NCBI RefSeq assembly: GCF_000615975.1
Contig: NZ_BAMP01000031.1
Coordinates: 1-44,513 of the forward strand
Source of the DNA: Nitratireductor aquibiodomus NL21 = JCM 21793
GTDB lineage: Bacteria > Pseudomonadota > Alphaproteobacteria > Rhizobiales > Rhizobiaceae
DNA: 44,513 nt
Reading direction: 5' to 3'
The position numbers were made by a program, and so were the translations under genes. A model generated the notes under the pieces. It was not told where the DNA came from. It was given only the letters and a program-made list of their open reading frames with translations, and ran no database searches. Below, piece after piece: positions 1-9,023 of the stretch (within the stretch, counting starts at the first letter, position 1; every line of letters begins with the position of its first letter).

Positions 1-1
1 C

Positions 2-97
2 GCCGCCGCAGCCTTCCTGTTCATTGTCGGCACCATCGCACTCGCCATCATCGCACTGCTTGTGCGCCGGCAGATTGCCGCGCGGCGCGGAGGCTAA
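2..97 (+). CDS. C-terminal end of an unidentified membrane protein (partial)
   Basis: Only the last 31 residues lie in the window; the gene starts upstream. They read as one hydrophobic helix (AFLFIVGTIALAIIALLV) followed by a basic tail (RRQIAARRGG) and a TAA stop at 95-97. A final transmembrane segment with a short positively charged cytoplasmic end is usual for transporter permeases, but no family motif is visible and I do not assign a function. A strong terminator 34 bases downstream closes the transcript, so it is not in one operon with the liv genes. Confidence 0.6.
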   Translation, partial: AAAAFLFIVGTIALAIIALLVRRQIAARRGG

Positions 98-131
98 CTC
101 ACCCCGCAAACCCGCGCTTTCGTAACCATGG

Positions 132-166
132 AACAGCCCGCAACCCTTCCGGTTGCGGGCTGTTTT
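132..166 (+). terminator. Rho-independent terminator
   Basis: Perfect stem of 14 base pairs (132-145 with 151-164), GC-rich core CAGCCCGCAACC paired with GGTTGCGGGCTG, five-base loop, ending in TTTT at 163-166. It ends the transcript of the partial membrane-protein gene. Confidence 0.9.
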
Positions 167-197
167 CGCTCAGCAAAACAGGCTTATGTTTTTAAGT

Positions 198-203
198 TAT
201 AAT
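198..203 (+). promoter_or_regulatory. Possible -10 element for the liv operon
   Basis: A perfect TATAAT hexamer lies in an AT-rich patch between the terminator and livM. I see no convincing -35 hexamer 16-19 bases upstream, so this is only a candidate. The leader to the GTG start of livM would be about 75 bases. Confidence 0.25.
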
Positions 204-281
204 TGAGTCTGAAATTGCGATAGGACAGCGCACTTCCTGCGCTATAGGGTCGCGGAAAGCGTTCCCTATTGAGGTCCAACA

Positions 282-1287
282 GTGACAGATCAAATTCAGG
301 AGACGCGGGAGGGTACAGGTGTGCCGATGTCCGCGCCCCAGGAAAATACTGAAAAATCAAGCCATATCAAATTCTTGATATGGGGCATCGTGGTCGCGGC
401 CATTGTCGCCGTCTTTTTGCCGGCTCCATTGTTTGCCAGCAATCTCTCCTTCCTCTTCTACATGATGCTGTGGATCACCATGGCGACGTCGTTCAATTTC
501 GTCGCTGGCCTGGCCGGATATATGCCTTTTGGTTATGTGGCGTTCTACGGCATCGGCGCTTACGCCACCGGCGTTCTGTACAAGACCTTCGGCCTGCCCA
601 TTCCCGTGGCGCTTGCCGGTGCGGCGCTGGCCGGTGTCACCATCGGCCTTCTGGTCGCGCCCACACTGCGGCTCAAGGGCGTTTATTTCGGCATTGTCAG
701 CCTCGCGCTCGCCATGGCCATGAAGCTCGTGATCTCGCTCATGCCGAGCGACATCACCGGCGGCAGCCTCGGCCTTATCCTTTCGGCTGCAAACGATCCC
801 GTGGCGGCCTATTACGCCATGTTCGTGGTGCTGATGGGCGCTCTGGCAGCCGGCACCTGGCTTACCATGTCGCGCCTCGGCACGGCGCTGCGCGCCATCC
901 GCGATGACAGCGAAGCAGCCGAAGTGGTCGGCGTGAATGTGGTGGCAACCCGGCTGAAAGCCTGGATCATGGCCACCATGTTCCTGCCTCGTGGGCGGCG
1001 TCGAGGCCTGGTACACGAATGCTATCGACCTCGATTCCTCCTTCAACCTGCTGGTGACGGCAAAGAGCATCGTCTACGCCATGGCCGGCGGCCTCGGCTT
1101 CCTGGTTGGCCCGATCATCGGCGCGTCCACGCTCTACGGCATCGACCAGCTGATCTGGCGGCATTTCCCGACCCTCAACCTGCTCATTCTCGGCGTGGTC
1201 ATCATCGCACTGATGCTGCTCCTGCCGCGTGGCATCGTCGGGGCCTTCGCCCAGCGCTTCTCGCGCCTCCGGCGCTTCATTCCGTAA
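282..1287 (+). CDS. livM: Branched-chain amino acid/amide ABC transporter permease LivM (frameshifted)
   Basis: Inner-membrane permease of a LIV/HAAT-type ABC importer, partner of LivH. The GTG start at 282 has GAGG at 271-274 as ribosome site; an ATG at 327 is the alternative. After a polar N-terminus the protein is a series of hydrophobic helices with the family segment around LRLKGVYFGIVSLALAMAMK and the EAA-like loop SRLGTALRAIRDDSEAAEVVG, which contacts the ATPases. The frame is lost near 981-990: upstream reads in one frame to about residue 236, and GGVEAWYTNAIDLDSSFNLLV to the stop at 1287 reads in another. Restoring two bases (for example F-A-A-L-V-G-G or F-L-G-L-V-G-G) rebuilds the expected helix; removing one base would also restore frame. 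Restored length about 335 residues, normal for LivM. Strong coding conservation on both sides suggests sequence error rather than decay. Confidence 0.85.
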
Positions 1288-1309
1288 GACGTACAGGATT
1301 GAAACAAAG

Positions 1310-2191
1310 ATGAACGAACTTCTGCTTCAAGGCCTCGTCAACGGCATCGTCGTCGGGCTGATCTATGCGCTGATCGGCGTCAGCCTCAACGTGATCTTCG
1401 GCGTCCTGCGCGTCGTCAATTTCGCCCATGGCGAATTCATCGTGCTGGGTGCCTATGGCGCCTATTTCGCCCAGGCCTGGCTCGGCCTGTCCCCGCTGCT
1501 CGCAATGCCGCTGATCTTTGTCGTCTTTGGCATGATGGGCTACGGCCTCTATTTCGTGCTGGTGAAGCGTCTTGCGCGCTCCAACGATCCCGAGCACGCC
1601 TCGCTTCTGGTCATGTTCGGCCTGTCGCTCGTGCTGGGCGCACTCATGCTGCTCGCCTTCGAAGCGGATGCACGCTCGCTCAACTTCACGCTCGACCCGC
1701 CCTTCCTGATGTTCGGCAACATCATCCTGCCGACCACCAAGCTGCTTGGCCTTGCGGTTGCGGTCGTGGTCACCGGTGCGCTGGCGTTCTTCCTCTACCG
1801 CACGCTGCCGGGCAAGGCGCTGCGCGCCATCATCATGAACCGTGACGCGATCCAGATCGTCGGCGTGGATCTGAACCACCTTTCGGCCCTGACCTTCGGT
1901 CTCGGCCTTGGCCTGGCGGGCATCACCGGCATCCTCGTGTCGATGATCTTCCCCTCCTTCTCCCCCTTCATCGGCCAGGACTACACCCTGATCGGCTTCA
2001 TCGTGATCGTTCTGGGCGGCCTCGGCCATCCGATCGGCGCAGTCGCCGGCGGCATCCTGTTCGGCCTCGCTGAGCAGACCGCCATGGTGTTCTTCAGCGG
2101 AACCGTGGCGATGCTCCTCGGCTTCGTGCTCCTGATCGCCGTCATTCTCATTCGCCCCGCCGGCCTGTTCGGCGTGCAGAACTCGCGGTGA
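1310..2191 (+). CDS. livH: Branched-chain amino acid/amide ABC transporter permease LivH
   Basis: Second inner-membrane permease of the LIV-type importer, 293 residues, the usual LivH size. The start was set at ATG 1310 (MNELLLQGLVNGIVVGLIYA), 22 bases after the livM stop, because the family begins with this segment; the open frame extends further upstream but overlaps livM. Family marks: the N-terminal VNGIVVGLIYALIGVSLNVIFG helix followed by VNFAHGEFIVLGAYGAYF, the cytoplasmic loop KALRAIIMNRDAIQIVGVD, and the C-terminal IVLGGLGHPIGAVAGGILFGL stretch. It ends four bases before livG, so the genes are translated together. Confidence 0.93.
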   Translation: MNELLLQGLVNGIVVGLIYALIGVSLNVIFGVLRVVNFAHGEFIVLGAYGAYFAQAWLGLSPLLAMPLIFVVFGMMGYGLYFVLVKRLARSNDPEHASLLVMFGLSLVLGALMLLAFEADARSLNFTLDPPFLMFGNIILPTTKLLGLAVAVVVTGALAFFLYRTLPGKALRAIIMNRDAIQIVGVDLNHLSALTFGLGLGLAGITGILVSMIFPSFSPFIGQDYTLIGFIVIVLGGLGHPIGAVAGGILFGLAEQTAMVFFSGTVAMLLGFVLLIAVILIRPAGLFGVQNSR

Positions 2192-2195
2192 CGTC

Positions 2196-2903
2196 ATGCT
2201 GAAAGTCGAAAACCTCGTAAAGAAATTCGGTGGCGTCACAGCACTCGACGGCATCAGCCTCACCCTCCCCGACCGGTCGATCCTCGGCGTTCTGGGCATG
2301 AACGGCTCCGGCAAGACGACGATGCTGAACTGCATCAACGGTCTTTATGACGCGACCGCCGGTGAAATCACGCTCGACGGCGTTAGTCTCATCGGCAAGG
2401 TCCCGCATGCGGTGTTCTCCGAAGGCGTGGGACGCACCTTCCAGGTGCCGCGCATCTTCCCGCAGATGTCGCTCCTGGAAAATCTCTCGGTCGCGCTCCT
2501 CAACAAGGGGCTGAGCAATGCCGAGATTGCCAAGATCAGCGCCTACTGGCTCAAAAAGGTGGAGCTTTACCGTCTGCGCCACAACTATGCGGAAGAGCTT
2601 TCGGGCGGCCAGCAGAAGCTTCTGGAACTCGCCCGCATCATGGTGGCCAATCCGAAGCTGGTGCTGCTCGACGAGCCGTTCGCCGGCGTCAATCCGAGCC
2701 TCGCACTGCTGCTCATCAACATCATCCGCGAAATGCCGAAGGAGCTGGGCTGCTCGGTGCTTCTCGTCAGCCACGACCTCACCTCCGTCTACGAACTGTC
2801 CGACAACATTCTGGTCATGCATGAAGGCCGTGTCCTTGCAGAGGGCGACGCCGAAGCGATCCAGAAGAATCCGGACGTCATCGAAGCCTATCTGGGAGCC
2901 TGA
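2196..2903 (+). CDS. livG: LIV-type ABC transporter ATP-binding protein LivG
   Basis: Cytoplasmic ATPase that drives the LivHM channel. 235 residues, slightly shorter than many LivG proteins. Walker A is GMNGSGKT at residues 34-41 (Pro of the usual GPNG replaced by Met), ABC signature LSGGQ begins at about 135, Walker B LVLLDEP with D159-E160, and a switch His in VSHDLTSVYEL. The phrase VGRTFQVPRIFPQMSLLENL is the LivG-type Q-loop region. Starts at ATG 2196 just behind livH and stops two bases before livF. Confidence 0.93.
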   Translation: MLKVENLVKKFGGVTALDGISLTLPDRSILGVLGMNGSGKTTMLNCINGLYDATAGEITLDGVSLIGKVPHAVFSEGVGRTFQVPRIFPQMSLLENLSVALLNKGLSNAEIAKISAYWLKKVELYRLRHNYAEELSGGQQKLLELARIMVANPKLVLLDEPFAGVNPSLALLLINIIREMPKELGCSVLLVSHDLTSVYELSDNILVMHEGRVLAEGDAEAIQKNPDVIEAYLGA

Positions 2904-2905
2904 CC

Positions 2906-3649
2906 ATGCATGGCGTTGAACTGAGCATGGAGAACATCTCCGTCGCCTATAACGGAGACATCACGGTTCTCAAGGAAGTGGCGCTGCGGGCAAAGCCCGG
3001 CGAGGTCACCGGCATCATCGGTCCGAACGGCGCGGGCAAGTCAACCGTTCTGAAGACCATCTTCGGCCTCCTGTCCACCAAGACCGGCGCCATCACCATG
3101 GGCGGCCGCGACATCACCAATCTCAAGGCGTTCCAGCGCGCGCTCGAAGGCGTGTCCTTCGTGCCGCAGAACCGCAGCGCCTTTGCCGGCCTGTCGGTCT
3201 ACGACAACCTGCTTCTGGGCTGCTGGCCCTTCCGCAAGGACAAGGCCCGCATCGAACGCGCCATCGACGGCATTTTCGAGCGGTTCCCGATCCTCAAGGA
3301 GAAGCGCTCGACGCTCGCCGGCTCCATGAGCGGTGGCCAGCAGCGCTTTCTGGAAATCGCGCGCGCGCTCGTCACCGAGCCGAAGGTGATCCTGCTCGAT
3401 GAGCCCACGGCCATGATCGCGCCGAAGATTTCCAAGGACATCTACGCGCTCACCCGCGATCTCGCAGACCAGGGCGCCACCATCATTCTGGTGGACCAGA
3501 ACGTGCGCCAGTGCGCCACGATTTCGGACCGCCTCTACATTCTGGAGCTTGGCCGCAACAAGGCGGAAGGCACCAGGGAGGACTTCGCCACCGATGGCCA
3601 GCTCAAGGAGATGGTCGCCGAGTGGATGAACTACAAGATCGACGTGTGA
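2906..3649 (+). CDS. livF: LIV-type ABC transporter ATP-binding protein LivF
   Basis: Second ATPase of the importer, 247 residues, typical LivF length. Walker A GPNGAGKS at 39-46, ABC signature MSGGQQRFLEIARAL (Met in place of the usual Leu), Walker B VILLDEPTAMIAP, and IILVDQNVRQC where LivF proteins have a VEQN-like switch segment. The ATG at 2906 is two bases behind the livG stop (TGACCATG), indicating coupling. Confidence 0.92.
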   Translation: MHGVELSMENISVAYNGDITVLKEVALRAKPGEVTGIIGPNGAGKSTVLKTIFGLLSTKTGAITMGGRDITNLKAFQRALEGVSFVPQNRSAFAGLSVYDNLLLGCWPFRKDKARIERAIDGIFERFPILKEKRSTLAGSMSGGQQRFLEIARALVTEPKVILLDEPTAMIAPKISKDIYALTRDLADQGATIILVDQNVRQCATISDRLYILELGRNKAEGTREDFATDGQLKEMVAEWMNYKIDV

Positions 3650-3681
3650 GGCGTCGTTTATCCAAGATCAACAAAAGGGGA

Positions 3682-4914
3682 ATGCCCATGTGGAATATGA
3701 CCAAACGAAGCTTCATGGCAGGCACGCTGCTTGCCTGCTTTGCGCTGCCGGTCGCCGGCCAGGCGCAGGAAAAGATCCGGATCGGCATGACGGTTTCGTC
3801 GTCCGGCAACTTCGCGCTCGCCTCGCAGTCGGGTGTGCGCGGCGTGGAAATCTGGGTTGATGAAGTCAACGCCAATGGCGGCCTGGAAGTGAATGGCGAG
3901 AAGCGCCTCGTCGAGCTCGTCAAGCGCGACGACCGCTCCGACAAGCAGATGGTGGCGCGCGTCTATGAAGACCTGATCGCCAATGAGAATGTCGACGTCC
4001 TGATGGCCCCGTTCGGCTCGACCCTGACGGCAGCCGCAGCGACTGTGACAGAGCGTCTCGACAAGTTCATGGTTATCTGGTCTGCCGCCTCCGATGCGCT
4101 CTACAATCAGGGCTTCAAGAACATCGTCTCGGCCACCCAGATGCCAGTCTCACGCATGCCATCCGCCGGCCTTGAAGCCGCCGCAGCGCTGGGTGGCAAG
4201 AAGGTTGCCATCGTCAATGTGGACGAGCCCTTCCCGGCCGGCCTTGCCGACGGTGCCGAAGCCATCGCCAAACAGCACGGGATGGAAGTGGTCCTGAAGG
4301 AAGACTATCCGAAGGGCACGAAGGATTTCAGCCTGCTCCTGCAGAAGGCACGCGCGGCTGGTGCCGACGTGTTCTTCCCCACAAGCTATGAAGGCGACCT
4401 GATCTCCATGGTGCGGCAGATGCGCCAGATGAACGTGAACTTTCCGTTCTCGTTCATGGTCTACGCCTCGACGCCGCAGTTCATCGAGATCGGCGACGAT
4501 GCGCAGTACATCTACAGCCACACCAATTTCCACCCGACCATCAACTGGGAGGTCAATGCCGGCCTCGACCGTGAGGGCTTCCTGGCTGCCTATGAAAAGC
4601 TCTTCCCGGACGTTTCGTATGAGCCGGACTTCCAGACCGTTCTCGCCTATGGCGCCGGTGTGATCGCCGGAGAGATCATCGAGAGCGCAGAAAGCCTCGA
4701 TGCCGCCGACCTCAAGAAGGCGGCCATGGAACTCAGTGACAATCTGACGGTTCTTGCCGGTCCCTATGCGATCGACGAAACCGGCAAGCAGCTGAAAATG
4801 CCTTTCCCGGTCGTGCAGTTGCAGCCGGGCAAGGGGCTTGTGACCGTGTGGCCTAAAGAAGTCGCCGTTGCCGAGCCTGTGTACCCGATCCCCGGTTGGG
4901 ATCAACGAGACTAG
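3682..4914 (+). CDS. livK: Periplasmic LivK-type substrate-binding protein
   Basis: Binds the substrate in the periplasm and delivers it to LivHM. 410 residues. The start was chosen at ATG 3682 because AAAAGGGG lies directly upstream and the protein then opens with a signal peptide (KR at 8-9, hydrophobic core FMAGTLLACFALPVAG, likely cut after GQA at residue 28). The mature part begins EKIRIGMTVSSSGNFAL, the usual first strand of type I periplasmic binding proteins (Peripla_BP_6). It continues with the bilobed fold (GVRGVEIWVDEVNANGGLEV; VLMAPFGSTLTAAAA). The ligand cannot be read from sequence. The amidase and D-aminoacylase downstream suggest amides, amino acids or N-acyl amino acids rather than only leucine or isoleucine. 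Confidence 0.9.
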   Translation: MPMWNMTKRSFMAGTLLACFALPVAGQAQEKIRIGMTVSSSGNFALASQSGVRGVEIWVDEVNANGGLEVNGEKRLVELVKRDDRSDKQMVARVYEDLIANENVDVLMAPFGSTLTAAAATVTERLDKFMVIWSAASDALYNQGFKNIVSATQMPVSRMPSAGLEAAAALGGKKVAIVNVDEPFPAGLADGAEAIAKQHGMEVVLKEDYPKGTKDFSLLLQKARAAGADVFFPTSYEGDLISMVRQMRQMNVNFPFSFMVYASTPQFIEIGDDAQYIYSHTNFHPTINWEVNAGLDREGFLAAYEKLFPDVSYEPDFQTVLAYGAGVIAGEIIESAESLDAADLKKAAMELSDNLTVLAGPYAIDETGKQLKMPFPVVQLQPGKGLVTVWPKEVAVAEPVYPIPGWDQRD

Positions 4915-4920
4915 CGACCT

Positions 4921-4966
4921 TGCGCCCGGCTTCCGAAACGTCTCCCTCGGGGTCGGGCGCATTTTC
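4921..4966 (+). terminator. Rho-independent terminator (or attenuator) after livK
   Basis: TGCGCCCG at 4921-4928 pairs perfectly with CGGGCGCA at 4954-4961, followed at once by TTTT. The 25-base interior can fold further. It separates the five transporter genes from the amidase, so the two hydrolases would be expressed by read-through or from their own promoter. Confidence 0.7.
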
Positions 4967-4982
4967 TCAAGAAAAGAATATC

Positions 4983-6383
4983 ATGGATCCGTCATTCGCG
5001 TCCCTCGCGGACCTCTCGAAAGCGCTGAGCGAAGGCTCGCTCACGTCCAGCACCATCACCCGACATTTCCTGGAGCGCATCGCCAGGCATGACAAGGCCC
5101 TCGGCGCCTTCGTTCATGTCGATGCCGAGCGGGCAATGTCCATGGCGGAGGGGCTCGACAAGCTGCGCGCGTCTGGCGTGGTCTACGGCCCGCTTCACGG
5201 CCTGCCAATTGCCGTGAAGGACCTGGTCGACTGGCAGGACGAAACCTGTACGGTGGGCAGCGCCGCCTGGAAAGACCGGCGCTCAACCAGCGACGCCACC
5301 GTCATGCGCAAACTGCTTGCCGCCGGCATGATTCCAATCGGCCGCGCAGCAATGGTCGAATTCGCATTCGGAGGCTGGGGCACGAATCCGATATGCGGAA
5401 CACCGCGCAATCCCTGGGACATGCAGACACACCGCATTCCCGGAGGCTCCTCCAGTGGCTCGGGCGTGGCCGTTGCCGCCGGCCTTGCGCCGGCGGCCAT
5501 CGGCAGCGACACGGGCGGTTCCGTGCGCATTCCCGCCGCACTCAACGGCATTGTGGGCCTGAAACCCACCTATGGACGGATCAGCCTGAAAGGCTGTTTC
5601 CCGCTTTCCAGCACACTCGATTCCATCGGCCCGATGACGCGCACCGTCGCCGACGCGGCCCTTCTGCTCGACGCGCTTTCCGGGCCTGACGCCAGCGATC
5701 CGGCCACCCGTCTTGCACCGGCGCTGAAGCCCGACGCATGGCAGGGCATGCGCACGCAGGGCATGCGGGTCGCGGTCATGCGCGAAGAGGATTTCCCGAT
5801 CCCGCTAGATGCCGAAAGCCAGGCCGCCTACGATCAGGCAAAGGAAGCGCTCATCAGCCTCGGCGTGACGCTGGTTCCTGCCGACCTGCCCTTCGCCTTC
5901 AACGAGCTGACGGAGAGCAACGGCCGCATCATCGCCGCCGAAGCCTATGCGGTTCATCGCGATTACATCCACGACAAGAGCGTGCCCATCGGCCCCTATG
6001 TGCGCCAGCGCGTGCTCGCCGGGGCCAATATCAGCGCCAACGACTATATCGAGACGCTCGCCGACCACAGGCGCATGAGGGCGGTCTATGCCGATTTCAT
6101 GAAGCCGTTCGACGCGCTGCTCACGCCGACGGTGCCCTTCCCCGCCATCCCCGTGTCGGAGGTGGACGAGAGTGCGGTTCCGATGGCCGCCTATGGCCGC
6201 CCGGCAAACTATGTCGGCGCCTGCGGCCTGGCGCTGCCGGCCGGCTTCACCGAAACGGGCCTGCCACTCTCCGTGCAGCTCATGGGCGCAGCCTTCGCCG
6301 AGGAGCCGTTGCTTGCGCTCGGCGCAGCGCTTGAGCAGTGCATCTCGACGACGGACCGGCAACCGCACCTCACGGCAGCCTGA
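4983..6383 (+). CDS. Amidase (amidase-signature family)
   Basis: Hydrolyses a carboxamide to acid and ammonia or amine; cytoplasmic. 466 residues from ATG 4983, chosen because the family begins about here (SLADLSKALSEGSLTSSTI) and the stretch upstream overlaps livK and the terminator. The amidase-signature triad is complete: Lys79 in LPIAVKD, the cis-serine Ser156 in PGGSSSGSG, and the nucleophile Ser180 in GSDTGGSVRIP; the 24-residue Ser-Ser distance matches the family. It resembles GatA in fold, but no gatB or gatC is nearby, and the liv context points to catabolic amide hydrolysis. The exact substrate is unknown. Confidence 0.88.
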   Translation: MDPSFASLADLSKALSEGSLTSSTITRHFLERIARHDKALGAFVHVDAERAMSMAEGLDKLRASGVVYGPLHGLPIAVKDLVDWQDETCTVGSAAWKDRRSTSDATVMRKLLAAGMIPIGRAAMVEFAFGGWGTNPICGTPRNPWDMQTHRIPGGSSSGSGVAVAAGLAPAAIGSDTGGSVRIPAALNGIVGLKPTYGRISLKGCFPLSSTLDSIGPMTRTVADAALLLDALSGPDASDPATRLAPALKPDAWQGMRTQGMRVAVMREEDFPIPLDAESQAAYDQAKEALISLGVTLVPADLPFAFNELTESNGRIIAAEAYAVHRDYIHDKSVPIGPYVRQRVLAGANISANDYIETLADHRRMRAVYADFMKPFDALLTPTVPFPAIPVSEVDESAVPMAAYGRPANYVGACGLALPAGFTETGLPLSVQLMGAAFAEEPLLALGAALEQCISTTDRQPHLTAA

Positions 6384-6410
6384 ATCAATACGGACAGCAA
6401 GGAGTTTCCG

Positions 6411-7858
6411 ATGACGCAATCCACCTGCGACACGCTTTTGACAAACGCTTTGCTGTTCGATGGCCTGGGGGGGCAACCGATCCGCGGCGGCGTGGCACTC
6501 TGCAATGGCCGCATCGCCGCGGTCGGTGATGTTTCCGGCTGGCAGGCAAAAGAGACGATCGACCTCGACGGTCTCAGCCTCGCGCCCGGCTTCATCGACG
6601 TTCACACCCATGACGATCTCGCTGTCCTGAACGACAGCGCGATGGAGCCCAAGATCACGCAGGGCGTAACCAGCGTGATCGTCGGCAATTGCGGCATCAG
6701 CCTCGCACCATACGAAAAGCCCGCCGAACTGGTGCCCCCGCTCGGCCTTCTCGGCACAGCGGAAGACTATCGCTTCGGTTCCTTTGCCGCCTACCGCAAG
6801 GCGGTGGATGCAGCCAGCGTCGCCGTGAATGTGGCCGCGCTTGCCGGCATGGTACGCTGCGCGCCATGACGCTCGAAGACACGGATGCACCCGCCTCGGA
6901 AGGCCAGATCGCGGCCATGCGCGTCCTGCTCGAAGAAGCGCTGCAGGCAGGCGTTCTGGGCCTCAGCACCGGCCTTGCCTATCCGGTCGCCCGCCACGCG
7001 CCCACCGACGAGGTGGTGGCGCTTTCACAGACACTCGCCGCCTTCCCCGGCGCGCTCTACGTCACCCATATGCGCGATGAACGCGACCGGGTGGAAGAAT
7101 CCGTCGGCGAGAGCATCGCCATCGGTCGGCGCGCCGGCGTCCCGGTGGTGATCTCGCATCACAAATGCATCGGCCGCCACAATTACGGGCGCTCGGCGAA
7201 AACACTGTCAATGATCGACAGCGCGCTTCGCCATCAGGACATCGCCATGGATGTCTATCCCTATGAGGCAAGCTCGACCGTGCTCCTGCCGGAGCTGACC
7301 CGTCATGCGGAGCGCATTCTGGTCATCGATTCCGCCGCCCATCCCGCGTTCAACGGGCTGGAGCTTTCCAAAGTCGCGGAGAAAATGGGCTGTGATCAGG
7401 AAGAAGCGGCCCGCAGGCTTTCGCCCGCGCGCGGCATCTATTTCCAGATGTCGCCGGAAGACATCAACCGCATCATGCAGCATCCGCGCACCATGATCGG
7501 CTCAGACGGCATCCCCGGCCCGCAGGCCCATCCACGCCTCTGGGGCACCTTCCCCCGCGTGCTTGGCCGCTATGTACGCGAAGATGGCGTCCTGCCGCTG
7601 GAAGAAGCCATCCGCAAGATGACCTCCCTGCCTGCCCAGATCTTCGGCTTCGCCCGGCGCGGCAGGCTGCAGGAAGGCTTCCACGCTGACCTCGTGGCCT
7701 TTGATGCCGAAACGGTTCTGGATCTAGCCGATTACGACACGCCAGACCGCCCTTCGGCCGGCATTGAGCATGTCTTCGTCAATGGCGTCGCAGTGCTGGC
7801 CAATGGCGCGGTCACCGGCGCGCGTGGCGGCCGGTTCGTGGCCCGTGGCGAGGCCTGA
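6411..7858 (+). CDS. N-acyl-D-amino-acid deacylase (D-aminoacylase), frameshifted
   Basis: Zinc amidohydrolase of the D-aminoacylase family, releasing D-amino acids from N-acyl forms. ATG 6411 has AAGGAG seven bases upstream. Visible motifs: GFIDVHTHDDLA (HxH metal ligands), ITQGVTSVIVGNCGIS (with the metal-binding Cys), GLSTGLAYPVA, YVTHMRDER, VVISHHKCIGRHNYGRS and MIGSDGIP (catalytic Asp). The frame breaks at 6848/6849: the first part stops at 6869, the rest reads on in another frame. Adding one C there gives LAGHGTLRAM, exactly the family's GHGTLR motif, so a single missing base is almost certain. Restored protein 482 residues, normal for the family. It lies 27 bases behind the amidase, so the two form one unit. 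Confidence 0.88.
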
Positions 7859-7873
7859 CCGGCAGGAGACGCG

Positions 7874-8767
7874 TCACGCTTCGCGGTGCAGTTCCTGGCA
7901 GGCCGATTTCAGAATCCTGATGAACATTTCCTCGGCGTTTGAGATCGCACGGTTCTCCGACGTCAGCGCCGTGATCGAGAATTTCAGGTCGGGCACCAGC
8001 GGGCGCAGTCGCACACCGCGCGTGAACCGTGCGGAAAACTCGTCCACGATGGCGCAGCCCACGCCCTGGCTGACACAGGCCGCCGCCACCGAATAGGTGT
8101 GCACCGAAATCCGTGGCTCATAGGGCAGCCCCTGCTCGTCAAATGCCGCCTTCAGGAACACGCCTACGGGCGATTCCTTCTCAAGCCCGACAAAGGACTG
8201 CATGTCGATCTCGCGTAGATGCACAGGCGAGGGGTTGAACGGTTTTGCTGGATCGTCCGTCTCCAGATAGGTCAGGCTCATCGTGCCCACCGTGGTGGAG
8301 TTGATCCCCGGCGTCTCTACAAGATTGAACGCCACGGCCAGATCGAGATCAAGCGCGTGAACGCGCTTCAAAAGCACGTCGTAATGATGGGTGAACAGCT
8401 CGACCTTAAAACCTTCCCAGTGCTTGGGCAGGTTCGACACAACTTTCGGCGCAAGCCCCACGCCGAGGCTCGGCAGAAAGCCCACCCGCAGCACATCGTC
8501 GGGATTGCGTCCGAGATTGCGGGCGAGCGTGCGGAAACGCTCCAGCGCGCCATGCACATCCACCGCTTCGGCAAACAGAAGCTCCGCCTCGCGCGTCGGA
8601 ACGAGGCGCTGCTTCACGCGATCGAACAGCTTGAAGCCGAGAAGCGATTCCGCGTGCTTAAGCGTCCGGCTGAGCGCCGGCTGCGAGACATTCAGTCTTT
8701 CAGCCGCAGCATTGATTGACCCGGCCAGACGGATCGCGTGAAAAACCTCTATGTGCCGAAGATTCAT
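7874..8767 (-). CDS. LysR-family transcriptional regulator
   Basis: 297 residues, standard LysR size. N-terminal helix-turn-helix in HIEVFHAIRLAGSINAAAE then LNVSQPALSRTLKHAE, followed by GFKLFDRV, the usual wing segment. The C-terminal half is the periplasmic-binding-like effector domain (DDVLRVGFLPSLGVGLAPKVV; VAAACVSQGVGCAIVDEF). ATG at 8767. It converges on the D-aminoacylase (15 bases between stops) and is divergent from the gene at 9024, with 256 bases between them. By the usual LysR arrangement it probably controls the divergent cluster, less likely the amidase genes. The effector is unknown. Confidence 0.92.
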   Translation of the reverse strand: MNLRHIEVFHAIRLAGSINAAAERLNVSQPALSRTLKHAESLLGFKLFDRVKQRLVPTREAELLFAEAVDVHGALERFRTLARNLGRNPDDVLRVGFLPSLGVGLAPKVVSNLPKHWEGFKVELFTHHYDVLLKRVHALDLDLAVAFNLVETPGINSTTVGTMSLTYLETDDPAKPFNPSPVHLREIDMQSFVGLEKESPVGVFLKAAFDEQGLPYEPRISVHTYSVAAACVSQGVGCAIVDEFSARFTRGVRLRPLVPDLKFSITALTSENRAISNAEEMFIRILKSACQELHREA

Positions 8768-9023
8768 TAACGTCTTTCAAGGGCTTTCGACAAAGTAGCC
8801 TGTGCAAATCAGGCCGACCATTGCAGCCACATCAGCAGGTTCTGCCCTCGCCCGATTTTGCTTCTGCGTGTTCCCATCCGCAGTCTTGTGGCTGCGCTTG
8901 CCAGCAATCATACACGCTCACCGGAATGCCATGCACAAAAACTTTCCGACGCAAAAGAATTCATAAACAACTTTAGGCCACACATTGGCCCCGAGAGTAT
9001 TCGTATTCAACCGGGGCGCGTAA
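8768..9023. promoter_or_regulatory. Divergent intergenic region of the lysR gene and the GNAT-asnB cluster
   Basis: 256 bases with no coding potential I can support. It should hold the promoters of both directions and the LysR site. AT-richer toward 8930-9000. I could not pick out a clear T-N11-A box or a confident -35/-10 pair. Confidence 0.4.

Noticed and set aside
1277..2338. 353-codon minus-strand frame opposite livH
   Set aside because: His-, Asp- and Glu-rich nonsense composition typical of an antisense shadow; livH and livG are clear on the plus strand.
6411..7858. True pseudogenisation of the D-aminoacylase
   Set aside because: Both sides of the break are fully conserved, and one base restores the exact GHGTLR motif, so a recent sequence error is the simpler reading.
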